A DNA stretch of 64,000 bases from Pacificitalea sp040119125 (GTDB taxonomy: Bacteria; Pseudomonadota; Alphaproteobacteria; Rhodobacterales; Rhodobacteraceae), in the NCBI GenBank assembly GCA_040119125.1, contig JBEDTR010000004.1, forward strand, positions 186,001 through 250,000. Direction: 5' to 3'. The notes under the pieces are model-generated. The model searched no databases. It had not been told where the DNA came from and was given only the letters and a program-made list of their open reading frames with translations. Position numbers and translations under genes: made by a program. How positions within the stretch are numbered: position 1 is the first letter of the stretch; each line of letters opens with the position of its first letter. Shown here piece after piece: positions 34,011-41,973 of the stretch.

Positions 34011-34808
34011 TCAGCGCGGCACCACCCGCAACGGCGCGAACACCGGACCGTCAGGCCCGGTCTCGAAATGCGCCTCGATCCCGAACACCTGCGCCAGCAG
34101 ATCGGGCCGCAGCACCCGGTCCGGCGTGCCATCCGCCACGATCCGCCCGTGGTCCAGCATCACCAGCCGCGTGCAATGCCGCGCCGCCAGCCCCAGATCA
34201 TGCAGCGACAGGAACACCGCATGGCCGTCCTCCCGCGCCAATGCGGCGAATTCCTCCATCACCGCAATCTGATGGCCGGGGTCCAGCCCCGCGACCGGCT
34301 CATCCGCCATCAACAGCGGCGCTTCTTGGGCCAGCGCGCGGGCGATTAACACCCGCGCCTGTTCCCCGCCCGACAGCCGCGTGGCAATCCGGTTGCGCAT
34401 ACCCCGCAGGTTCAGCCGCGCCAACGCCGCCTCCACCGCGGCCCGGTCCTGCGCTGTTTCGGCCCGCGCCATGGCCCCCGCGCCGCGATGCGGCAACCGC
34501 CCCAGCGCCACCAGATCCGCGACCGTCACCGGCCAAGCGATCTCGCGCGCTTGCGGCAGCCAAGCAGCCCGGCGCGCCCGCGCAGCGGCGGGCAGGGCGG
34601 CCAGATCGCTGTGGCCGGTCGCGGGCAGCAACCCCAGCGCGGCGCGCAACAGCGATGTCTTGCCCGCCCCATTCGGCCCGATCAGCCCGACCATTTCGCC
34701 CGCGCGCAGCTCCAGCGTCACATCCGCAACCGCCAGCCGCCGCCCGCCACGCCCGCGCCGCACGCTCAGCCGGTCCAGCCGCAGCAGGGTGTCGTCCCGC
34801 GCGCTCAT
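34011..34808 (-). CDS. btuD: vitamin B12 ABC transporter ATP-binding protein
   Basis: A 265-residue FecE/BtuD-type ATPase. Walker A is GPNGAGKTS, the signature is LSGGEQARVLIARAL, Walker B is LLMADEPVAGLD and the H-loop is LSLHDLGLAAR. It is last in the btuB-F-C-D order and overlaps btuC by 4 bases. Family sequence alone does not separate heme, siderophore and cobalamin systems; the riboswitch at the head of the operon does. Confidence 0.88.
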   Translation of the reverse strand: MSARDDTLLRLDRLSVRRGRGGRRLAVADVTLELRAGEMVGLIGPNGAGKTSLLRAALGLLPATGHSDLAALPAAARARRAAWLPQAREIAWPVTVADLVALGRLPHRGAGAMARAETAQDRAAVEAALARLNLRGMRNRIATRLSGGEQARVLIARALAQEAPLLMADEPVAGLDPGHQIAVMEEFAALAREDGHAVFLSLHDLGLAARHCTRLVMLDHGRIVADGTPDRVLRPDLLAQVFGIEAHFETGPDGPVFAPLRVVPR

Positions 34809-35791
34809 GCCTCGCTCCGGGTTTTATAGATCAGATGCAGAAACAGCGGCGCGCCGAGCAGGGCCATCACAACGCCCAGCTTCAGATCACGCTCCGGCAG
34901 CACCACGCGCACCACAATATCCGCCGCCAGCACCAACGCCGCGCCGCCCAAGCCCGACGCCCAAAGCAGCCGCGCAGGCCGCGCGCCGGTCAGGGGCCGC
35001 AGCAGATGCGGCACCACCAAGCCGACAAAGCCGATCGCCCCGGTCACCGCCGTCACCGCCCCGACCGACGCCGCGACCCCGCCCACCAGCAGCAACCGCG
35101 TTAGCGCCAGATTGACCCCCAGCGCCGCCGCCGCATCCTCGCCCAGCGTTAGCGCGTCCAAGCCCCGCGCCGTCACCGCGATCATGCCCCAGCCGACCGC
35201 GACAAAGGGCAGCGCCAGCCAGACATGCAGCATGGATCGATCCGCAAGCGACCCCATCATCCAATAGATGATCTCGCTCGCCGCAAAGGGGTTCGGCGAC
35301 AGGTTCAGCACCAGCGAGGTCAGCGCCCCCGCCATCGCCGACACCGCAATCCCCGCAAGGATCAGCACCAGCGATGCGCCACCCGGTCCCGCCAGCCACA
35401 GCAGCAGCACCACCCCCAGCGCCGCGCCGCCCAGCGCCGCCAGCGGCAGCCCCATGGCAAAGGCCGCCGACAGCCCGGTATGGATCGCCAGCACCGCGCC
35501 CAGCGCCGCCATACCAGAAATGCCGACCAGCCCCGGCTCGGCCAGCGGGTTGCGCAGATAGCCCTGCAACGCCGCGCCCGCCAAGCCCAGCGTGCCGCCG
35601 GTCAGCACTGCCAGCAGCGCGCGGGGCAGGCGGATTTCGCGCAGAATCAGCGGCAGCGGCCCGTCGCCGCCCATGACCAGCGCGCGCAGCGCCTCGACCG
35701 GGCCGGTCGCCGCCGGTCCGGTGATGAGCGACGCGACGAACAGCACCGCACATAGGCCGACTAGCAGGGCAAACAGCAGCGCCGGCCTCAT
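34805..35791 (-). CDS. btuC: vitamin B12 ABC transporter permease
   Basis: A 328-residue FecCD/BtuC-family permease with about ten hydrophobic segments. Typical stretches are LPRALLAVLTGGTLGLAGAALQ, NPLAEPGLVGISGMAALGAV, WMMGSLADRS and GAIGFVGLVVPHLLRPLTG. It overlaps btuF upstream and btuD downstream by ATGA, so all three are coupled. Confidence 0.9.
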   Translation of the reverse strand: MRPALLFALLVGLCAVLFVASLITGPAATGPVEALRALVMGGDGPLPLILREIRLPRALLAVLTGGTLGLAGAALQGYLRNPLAEPGLVGISGMAALGAVLAIHTGLSAAFAMGLPLAALGGAALGVVLLLWLAGPGGASLVLILAGIAVSAMAGALTSLVLNLSPNPFAASEIIYWMMGSLADRSMLHVWLALPFVAVGWGMIAVTARGLDALTLGEDAAAALGVNLALTRLLLVGGVAASVGAVTAVTGAIGFVGLVVPHLLRPLTGARPARLLWASGLGGAALVLAADIVVRVVLPERDLKLGVVMALLGAPLFLHLIYKTRSEA

Positions 35792-36648
35792 TGCGCGGGC
35801 TCAGATATCGTAGGGGCCAGCGCCGCGCGGCTTGCCGCCAGCGCCTCCACCGCACGCAACACCCGCACCGTGCCACAGACCCAATCGGCATCGCCGCGCC
35901 CCCGCAGGGTGCCTGCGGCGTTCAGCGCCATGACGGCGGGATGGGTCATGATCTCCTCGGCGCGCGACGCACCGGGATAGGCGGTCCCGGTCAGCACCAT
36001 GTCGGGCGCGGCCATCACCAGCAATTCCAGCGGCAGCGCGCCGCCATAGGACAGGCCCAGCTCGTCCGCGATATTGTCGAACCCCGCCGTGCGAATGATG
36101 TCGCCGCCCAGCGTCTCGGTTCCCGTGGTGTAGCCATTGGCGTTGTAAATCGCGAGCCGGGGGCGTTTCATGTCCTGCGCAGCATCGCGCAGCGTGGCGA
36201 GATCCGCCTCGAACCGCGCCGCCATTGCGCGGGCCTGTGTCTCGCGGCCCAGCAGGGTGCCGATTTCCATGATCCTGTCGGGAATGTCGGCCAGACTGTC
36301 GGCAGGCGCGATGCGCGCGACACGCAGGCCCAGACGCTCCAGCATCGACAGGGTCAGGTCATGCCCCCAGACGCCAGCCAGCACCAGATCGGGCCGCATC
36401 AGAAAAATCTCTTCCGCGCCGCCACGGTTGGTGGGATAGGCCGCAGCCTCCTCCGCCAGCGCCGAGATCAGCGGATCGCGCGCGACATGGCTGACAGAAA
36501 TCAGTTGCCCCGGCGCGGCCAGCATCATCGCCAGCTGATCGGTGCACAGGTTCATCGACACCACGCGGGCAGGCGGGACCGTGTCCTGCCCGGCGTGGGC
36601 CGAGATGGTCGGCAGCGCCAGCCCAAAGGCCAGCGCAACCGCCCTCAT
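35788..36648 (-). CDS. btuF: vitamin B12 ABC transporter substrate-binding protein
   Basis: A periplasmic binding protein of the BtuF/FepB fold, about 286 residues. The signal peptide is MRAVALAFGLALPTISAHAG. Mature features are RVVSMNLCTDQLAMMLA, EEIFLMRPDLVLAGVWGHD and a late APDMVLTGTAYPG. I chose the ATG at 36648, 7 bp after the btuB stop; the longer open frame upstream lies inside btuB and carries no signal peptide. It hands cobalamin from the receptor to BtuCD. Confidence 0.87.
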   Translation of the reverse strand: MRAVALAFGLALPTISAHAGQDTVPPARVVSMNLCTDQLAMMLAAPGQLISVSHVARDPLISALAEEAAAYPTNRGGAEEIFLMRPDLVLAGVWGHDLTLSMLERLGLRVARIAPADSLADIPDRIMEIGTLLGRETQARAMAARFEADLATLRDAAQDMKRPRLAIYNANGYTTGTETLGGDIIRTAGFDNIADELGLSYGGALPLELLVMAAPDMVLTGTAYPGASRAEEIMTHPAVMALNAAGTLRGRGDADWVCGTVRVLRAVEALAASRAALAPTISEPAQ

Positions 36649-36655
36649 CAAACGA

Positions 36656-38557
36656 TCAGAATGCCGCACGCAGGCCCACATAGACCGCACGGTCCGAGGT
36701 GCCGTAGCCGGTGATCGTCTGATATTCCTCATCGAGCAGGTTCTCGACCCGCAGGTAGGCCTCCGCACTGTCGGTGATGTCATAGGTGATCTGCGCATCG
36801 ACACGGGTCCAGTCATCCAGCGGCTCCAGCCCGCCCGAGACGGCATCCACCACATCGGCGTTATGCGTCACCGTCACCCGGCCATTCACCCGGTCGTTCA
36901 GCGCCGCATCCAGCCCCAGCGTCAGGTCATGACGCGGCACCCGTGCCAACCGGTCGCCGTCGCGATCCTCGGTTTCAGTGTAGGTGTAGTTCGCCAGCAG
37001 TTCCACCGTCGGCGTGATCGCGACCCCGCCGGACAGTTCCAGCCCTTCGATGGTGGTGCGGCCCTCGACCTGATTATAGGCGTAGACGCTGGTGTCGTAG
37101 ATGATCAGATCGTCGATCTCGGTGCGGAACGCCGTCGCGCGGACAAAGCCGTCATTCGCAAAGCGCTTTTCAACGCCCAGTTCGAAGCTTTCGCTGCGCT
37201 CGGCCTCCAGATCCTCATTGCCGACAAAATCACCGTAAAGCTCGTAAAGCGACGGCGCGCGGAAGCCGGTGCCATAGGCGGCGCGCAGGATCAGGTCATC
37301 GGCGGGACGCCACGCGGCGGCCAGACGGCCCGTGGTGGCGGCGCCGAAATCGCTGGTGTCGTCGCGGCGCAGGGACAGCGACAGGTCCAGATCGGAGCGC
37401 GGTGCCCAAAGCGCCTGCGCATAGACGCCGGTGGTGCTGCGGTCTTCCTCGACGCCGTTCGACTCGATGGTTTCTTCGGTCCGGTCTGCGCCGAACACCA
37501 GCTCCAGCTCCGGGCTGATCTGCGCCACGCCCTTATAGGCCAGCTCCTCGCGGGTGCCGAGGTAATCGAACGCAAACGCGCCCCAGCCATTGCTCCCGGT
37601 CAGGTCGCGGTCGATCTCGTAGCGGCTGACCGACAGGTCATGTTCGATCGCGTCGCCTTGGATTTCCGCAAACAGGCGCACGCCGTTGCTGTCGGCGGTG
37701 GTCACGTCATCGGTGCTGCCGTCGCCCCCTTCGCCCGCGCCTTCGTCATAGTCGTAGGTCGTGTCCTGCAAGAAGCCCGCGATCCCGATCCGCACCGTGT
37801 CGGTCAGCTGATGCGCGCCGTAGAAGGACAGGCGCGTGGCCTCATAGCCGTCACGCTCGTCATTGCCATCGTTTTCGTCGGCGGCGGAGAACCCGTCGGA
37901 AATCGCATGGTTGATGCTGAAGGCCAGCTCGGTGCCGCCATCGCGGATCGCCACGTTATAGCCTTGGCGATAGGTGGCGTAGCTGCCGGCCTCGGCGGTG
38001 ATCTCATGGGTCACGCCATCCTCGGTTGGCCGGTTCGAGGTGATGTCGAGCACGCCGGTGATCGCCTCGGAACCATAGAGCGCCGATTGGCTGCCCTTCA
38101 GCAGTTCCAGCTTCGACACGGCGCCGGTGGTCAGCTGGCCAAAGTCGAAATAGGTCTGCGTGCCCGACGGGTCGCTGACGTCGATCCCATCGACGCGCAC
38201 GGCCAGATAGGCCCCGGCCAGACCGCGCACGCGCAGTTGCGATGCCTGTCCCAGCCCGCCGGAGGCCGACACCGATACGCCCGGCTCAAAGGCGAGAACC
38301 TCGGCCACGGTGGCGACGGGGGCGCTTTCGATCTGCGCTTCCTCGACGATCTCGACGGTGGAGCCGGTGCGCTCCGCGTCGGTTTCGGTGCGGTTGGCGG
38401 TGACGGTGATCTCGTCCAGCTCGATCACGGCCTGCGCGGACAGCGGTGTGCCAGTGCCCAGCAGCGCGGCGGCAGCCGTGCCGCCCAGCAGCATAAGGCG
38501 CATATTGCGACGCGGCGCATGGGCCGCAGAACTGCCAGCGAAACGGGAAGTCTTCAT
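36656..38557 (-). CDS. btuB: TonB-dependent vitamin B12 receptor
   Basis: A 633-residue outer-membrane receptor. A signal peptide (MLLGGTAAAALLGTGTPLSAQA, after a short Arg-rich lead) precedes a TonB-box-like IELDEITVTANR. The plug domain has VRGLAGAYLAVRVDGIDVSD and LELLKGSQSALYGSEAITGV. The barrel ends in VYVGLRAAF, with the terminal Phe expected for outer-membrane insertion. A GAAAGGG ribosome site lies just before the ATG and next to a hairpin. The cobalamin riboswitch upstream makes B12 the likely ligand. Confidence 0.92.
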   Translation of the reverse strand: MKTSRFAGSSAAHAPRRNMRLMLLGGTAAAALLGTGTPLSAQAVIELDEITVTANRTETDAERTGSTVEIVEEAQIESAPVATVAEVLAFEPGVSVSASGGLGQASQLRVRGLAGAYLAVRVDGIDVSDPSGTQTYFDFGQLTTGAVSKLELLKGSQSALYGSEAITGVLDITSNRPTEDGVTHEITAEAGSYATYRQGYNVAIRDGGTELAFSINHAISDGFSAADENDGNDERDGYEATRLSFYGAHQLTDTVRIGIAGFLQDTTYDYDEGAGEGGDGSTDDVTTADSNGVRLFAEIQGDAIEHDLSVSRYEIDRDLTGSNGWGAFAFDYLGTREELAYKGVAQISPELELVFGADRTEETIESNGVEEDRSTTGVYAQALWAPRSDLDLSLSLRRDDTSDFGAATTGRLAAAWRPADDLILRAAYGTGFRAPSLYELYGDFVGNEDLEAERSESFELGVEKRFANDGFVRATAFRTEIDDLIIYDTSVYAYNQVEGRTTIEGLELSGGVAITPTVELLANYTYTETEDRDGDRLARVPRHDLTLGLDAALNDRVNGRVTVTHNADVVDAVSGGLEPLDDWTRVDAQITYDITDSAEAYLRVENLLDEEYQTITGYGTSDRAVYVGLRAAF

Positions 38558-38575
38558 GGTCTGTCCCTTTCAGAT

Positions 38576-38607
38576 CCGCCACGCGCTCTCAGGCGCGTTT
38601 TCGGCGG
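38576..38607 (-). promoter_or_regulatory. hairpin next to the btuB ribosome site (candidate riboswitch output)
   Basis: Read on the minus strand: outer pairing of CCGCC with GGCGG around an inner CGCGC-CTGAGA-GCGCG. It ends about 8 bases before the btuB ribosome binding sequence. It could be the expression platform through which the riboswitch controls translation. The pairing is visible, but the regulatory role is inference. Confidence 0.45.
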
Positions 38608-38719
38608 TCCAATAACGTAATGCCCAGGGACAGGTCAGACCTCTCCCGCAGACGGTGCACGCCACCTCTACGGAAGAACCGTTATCTCAGGCGCGCCCCG
38701 CGCCCGGATCGGGTGATCG

Positions 38720-38905
38720 GCTTCGGCAGGTCTCCTGACTTGCGGGTCATCGCGGTGCCGGGCCTTCCCGGACCTCAACAGGTCCAGTGGCATGTTCCGG
38801 CCTCGCTCTCCGCCTACAGTTGCGGGGGCAGTCGCGGCATGGGGCAGATACCTGCCCGTCACCGCATTCCCTTTTCATCGGTCGGATTGCGCCGACCGAA
38901 CCGAA
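38720..38905 (-). promoter_or_regulatory. cobalamin riboswitch
   Basis: On the minus strand the segment contains the elements of an AdoCbl/cobalamin aptamer in order: GGGAATGCGGTG, the B12 box GCCCCCGCAACTGTAGGCGG (38811-38829 approx.), a CCACTGG kissing arm, GGGAAGGC and the closing ATGACCCGCAAGTCAGGAGACC-type end, about 150 nt in all. It lies some 165 bp upstream of btuB in the same sense. Binding of cobalamin should shut down the btuBFCD operon. Exact outer ends are approximate. Confidence 0.93.
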
Positions 38906-39141
38906 GCAGGATCGTCCTAGCCTTCCGCCCCTCCGCAATCAAGCAGTGCCCGTGCAGGCGCGGTCGAGCCAGCGTCGATGCTGCAAATGCGCAGATTTTT
39001 TGCAACACCGGCCTGACCGCCCTTTGAATGACGATGGGCAGGGCGGATCGCTTGTCATCCCGGCGGGCAGGGGGGTTAATCGCCCATGTCTGCGCCTGTT
39101 CTGGCGCGCTTATCGTTCCAACCGACCGGATTTTGCCTCCC

Positions 39142-40950
39142 GTGACCGACGCCCGTGCCCAGCCCGCCATCAGCCCGACCTTCGATCAGAAACTCGATGC
39201 GCTGCTCGATGTGATCTATCCCGATCATGACCGGGCGAAGCTGAAACACGACCTCTTTGCCGCGTTCTGGCCCGAAGGCAGCCACCGTCGCCGCCGCGCC
39301 CGCATGCCCGGCACCGCGCTCTGGTCCGAACGCGACACGGTGGTCATCACCTATGGCTCCACCATCGAGGACGGCCAGCACAAGCCGCTCGATTTGCTGC
39401 GGCATTTTCTGGAAACATGGCTGAAAGACGCGATCAACGGCGTGCATATCCTGCCGTTCTTCCCGTTCACCTCCGATGACGGGTTCGCCGTCACCGATTA
39501 CCGCGCGGTAAATTCCAACCTTGGCGATTGGACCGACATTGCCCGCATCGGCGCGGATTTCAAACTGATGTCCGATCTGGTGCTGAACCATGTCTCGTCG
39601 CAAAGCGTGTGGTTCAACGAATACCGGCAGGGACATCCGCCCTATGACCGCTTCTTTGTCGAGGCCAGCCCCGATGACGATCTCGACAGCGTCACCCGCC
39701 CGCGCACCAGCCCGCTTTTGCGCCGCGTCGATACCGCGATGGGCGAACGCCATGTCTGGTGCACCTTCAGCCACGATCAGGTCGATCTGGATTTCCGCAA
39801 CCCCGAGGTGCTGCTGGAATTCCTGCGGGTGACGCGGCTGCATATCGATCAGGGCGTGCGCATCCTGCGACTCGATGCGGTGGCGTTTCTGTGGAAGGAA
39901 ATCGGCACTTCCTGCATTCACCTGCCGCAGACCCATGCGGTCGTGCGGCTGATGCGGCTGCTGCTGGATTACGCGCAGGAGCCGGTCGTTCTGCTGACCG
40001 AAACCAATGTGCCCAATGCCGAAAACCTGAGCTATTTCGGCAACCGCAACGAAGCCCACGCGATCTACAATTTCTCGCTGCCGCCGCTGATCCTGAACGC
40101 GCTGCTCTGCGGCACGTCCAAACACCTCAATCAGTGGCAGATGGCGATGCCCCCGGCGCAGTTGGGCTGTGCCTATCTGAACTTCTCCGCCTCCCATGAC
40201 GGGATCGGCATGCGCGGGGTCGAGGGCATCATTCCCGATGAGGAAGTGGACGCCATGATCGACGCGGTGCGCAGCTTCGGCGGGCTGGTGTCCATGCGCT
40301 CCACCCCCGGCGGCGGGCAGCGGCCCTATGAGATCAACATCACCTTCTTCGACGCGATGAAGGGCACGGTCGCGGGCGCGGATGACCGGCAGTTCGAGCG
40401 GTTCTTATGCTCGCAGTCCATCGTCATGGCGCTGGAGGGCATCCCCGCCTTCTACATCCATTCGCTGCTGGCCACGCCCAATGATCACGCAGGCGTCGAG
40501 AAAACCGGCGTCAACCGCGCCATCAACCGCCATCGCTGGCATTACCCCGATCTGGTCGAGAAGCTCCATGATCCCGAAAGCGACCAATCCCGCGTGCTGA
40601 CCGAAATGAAGCGCCGCATCAAGATCCGCCGCGCGCAACGGGCCTTCCACCCGAATGCCACCCAATTCACCATGCAACTGGGCGACGCGCTGTTCGGCTT
40701 CTGGCGGCAAAGCCTCGACCGGGATCAATCGGTATTCGCGATCCATAACGTCACGGATCAGGAAGTCCGCATCCCGGCCGTATCGCTGAACCTGATCGGC
40801 GGGGACGCATGGGTCGATCTGCTGACGGGCGAGCGGCTGGACGAAATGGCCGGAAACACCGCCCCGGACGCGCCCCCCTCCGGCGGAACCGAAATCACCT
40901 TCGCGCCCTATCAATGCCGCTGGATCAGCAACCGCGGCGGGATGATCTAG
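39142..40950 (+). CDS. GH13_18 sugar phosphorylase (candidate glucosylglycerol phosphorylase)
   Basis: A retaining alpha-glucan-fold phosphorylase of the sucrose phosphorylase subfamily, about 602 residues from the GTG chosen. Catalytic residues are visible: the nucleophile Asp in ILRLDAVAFLWK (near 245), the acid/base Glu in LLTETNVPNAE (near 287) and the third Asp in FSASHDGIG (near 353). Early motifs are GVHILPFFPFTSDDGF and LMSDLVLNHVS. The subfamily includes enzymes acting on sucrose, sucrose-6-phosphate, glucosylglycerate and glucosylglycerol. Closeness to the gpsA-phosphatase-synthase operon suggests glucosylglycerol. The start is uncertain: an ATG at 39028 is in frame, but family members begin near TFDQKLDALLDVIYP. 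Confidence 0.85.
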   Translation: MTDARAQPAISPTFDQKLDALLDVIYPDHDRAKLKHDLFAAFWPEGSHRRRRARMPGTALWSERDTVVITYGSTIEDGQHKPLDLLRHFLETWLKDAINGVHILPFFPFTSDDGFAVTDYRAVNSNLGDWTDIARIGADFKLMSDLVLNHVSSQSVWFNEYRQGHPPYDRFFVEASPDDDLDSVTRPRTSPLLRRVDTAMGERHVWCTFSHDQVDLDFRNPEVLLEFLRVTRLHIDQGVRILRLDAVAFLWKEIGTSCIHLPQTHAVVRLMRLLLDYAQEPVVLLTETNVPNAENLSYFGNRNEAHAIYNFSLPPLILNALLCGTSKHLNQWQMAMPPAQLGCAYLNFSASHDGIGMRGVEGIIPDEEVDAMIDAVRSFGGLVSMRSTPGGGQRPYEINITFFDAMKGTVAGADDRQFERFLCSQSIVMALEGIPAFYIHSLLATPNDHAGVEKTGVNRAINRHRWHYPDLVEKLHDPESDQSRVLTEMKRRIKIRRAQRAFHPNATQFTMQLGDALFGFWRQSLDRDQSVFAIHNVTDQEVRIPAVSLNLIGGDAWVDLLTGERLDEMAGNTAPDAPPSGGTEITFAPYQCRWISNRGGMI

Positions 40951-41040
40951 GGCGTTAATGTCCCGCGGGCCATTCGGCGCAGGCACACCCAAGCGGCGCG
41001 GTTGAAGCTGCCCTAAACCACCACTCCATAGCCCGCCGGG

Positions 41041-41195
41041 AGCCTGCCCGTGGGATGGCGTTGCTCCGGTGGAGCGGTGCGCTTTATGCCAGCCAAGTCC
41101 CTCTCCGCTCCGAGGTCAGCGTGAGATTGCAAAGCGCCGGCCCGCCCGAACGGGCAGGCGCTCGCTCTCGCGGCCTGCGGGCTTGTTCGAGAGCG
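41041..41195 (-). repeat. structured repeat copy 2a
   Basis: A 155-bp copy in minus orientation. Hairpin I arms are CGCTCTCG and CGAGAGCG with bulge AACAA and loop GCA; the inner stem GCCC/GGCC has one mismatch. First element of the composite cluster that fills the gap between the GH13 gene and the Atm1-type exporter. It is the only cluster not downstream of a same-strand gene. Confidence 0.85.
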
Positions 41196-41240
41196 GATGC
41201 GCTCAGCTCGTCGGAACATGCTATGTCTCCGATCTCCGCT

Positions 41241-41300
41241 CGGTGCAGCGCCAACCCGCCGCAACGAACAGGCGCTCGCTCTCGCGCCCTGCGGGCTGAC
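41241..41300 (-). repeat. truncated structured-repeat fragment
   Basis: About 60 bp containing only the distal arm of hairpin I (CGCGAGAGCGAGCGCCTG on the minus strand) and a hairpin II variant (loop region TTCGTTGCGG). A related fragment recurs at 41746, so this half-element is part of the cluster's larger repeat unit. Confidence 0.65.
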
Positions 41301-41646
41301 CTACGCAGGCCACTCGGCACCCGCCCGTTAATCCAGCGCCCGCCCTCATCACCCCCGCGCAACATCAGCCTGCCCGTGGGATGGCGCTGCTCCGGTGAAG
41401 CGGTGCGCTTTATGCCAGCCAAGTCCCTCCCCGCGCTGAGGTCAGCGCGAGATTGCAAAGCGCCAGCCCGCCCGAACGGGCAGGCGCTCGCTCTCGCGGC
41501 CTTTGGCCTTGTCCGAGAGCGGATGCGCTTAGGTCGTCGGAACATGGTATGTCTCCGATCTCCGCTCGCGGGCTGACCGACGCAGGCCACTCGGCACCCG
41601 CCCGTTAATCCAGCGCCCGCCCTCATCACCCCCGCGCAACATCAGC
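41291..41646. repeat. tandem 277-bp unit within the repeat cluster
   Basis: A block starting GCGGGCTGAC and running through CGCAGGCCACTCGGCACCC to CGCGCAACATCAGCC (about 80 bp) occurs at 41291-41370 and again at 41568-41646, offset 277 bp, nearly identical. The structured-repeat copy lies between. The cluster therefore grew by duplication of a unit made of one repeat plus spacer. Confidence 0.75.
41367..41521 (-). repeat. structured repeat copy 2b
   Basis: A 155-bp minus-orientation copy, very close to copy 2a. Arms are CGCTCTCG/CGAGAGCG, inner stem GGCC/GGCC and loop AAA. The bulge reads GACAA, the only change to the bulge seen in any copy. Confidence 0.85.
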
Positions 41647-41700
41647 CCGCCCGACCGGGCAGGCGCTCGCTCTCGCGGCCTTCGGCCTTGTTCGAGAGCG
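41644..41700 (-). repeat. structured repeat copy 2c, internally deleted
   Basis: Only hairpin I (CGCTCTCG/CGAGAGCG, bulge AACAA, inner GGCC/GGCC, loop GAA) and hairpin II remain, 57 bp. The rest has been lost between two AGCC sequences compared with the unit 277 bp upstream, consistent with a short-homology deletion of about 100 bp. Confidence 0.75.
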
Positions 41701-41745
41701 GATGCGCTCAGCTCGTCGGAACATACTACGTCCCTGGTCCCTGCT

Positions 41746-41820
41746 CGGTGCAGCGCCAACCCGCCGCGACGGACAGGCGCTCCCCCGCGCGCCCTGCGGG
41801 CTGGTTCGCAAGCTGACCCA
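41746..41820 (-). repeat. truncated structured-repeat fragment
   Basis: A relative of the fragment at 41241, holding a hairpin II variant (GAGCGCCTGTCCGTCGCGG on the minus strand) and a degraded hairpin I ending TTGCGAACCAG. About 150 bp with no further repeat or gene follow before the exporter start. Confidence 0.6.
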
Positions 41821-41973
41821 CGCTGACCCGAGCACGACAACCACCCCCGTGTCCGCAGGCCACCCCGCCCGGCACCCCCGCCACTGCCGAAAACCCACCC
41901 CCGGGCCCACGGGGTTGCCTTCCCCGGCAGTGGCTGCGATTGTCCGGCTCCGCCAGACAGCACGGATATCCGC

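Noticed and set aside
33518..34132. 204-codon frame crossing the gpsA start and the gap upstream
   Set aside because: It overlaps gpsA out of frame, ends inside btuD and has no plausible start signal or motif.
36542..38620. Open frame of 692 codons opposite btuB
   Set aside because: It is an antisense shadow of a clear TonB receptor in high-GC DNA; its translation is a mix of Arg/Gln/His with no domain pattern, and it also runs through btuB from end to end.
41055..41629. Several open frames in the repeat cluster, with peptides such as GERLPVPAGW recurring at other copies
   Set aside because: The same peptide strings appear wherever the repeat occurs, in more than one frame and strand. This follows from the DNA repeat itself; the copies differ by frame-breaking length changes, and no start or ribosome site is conserved.
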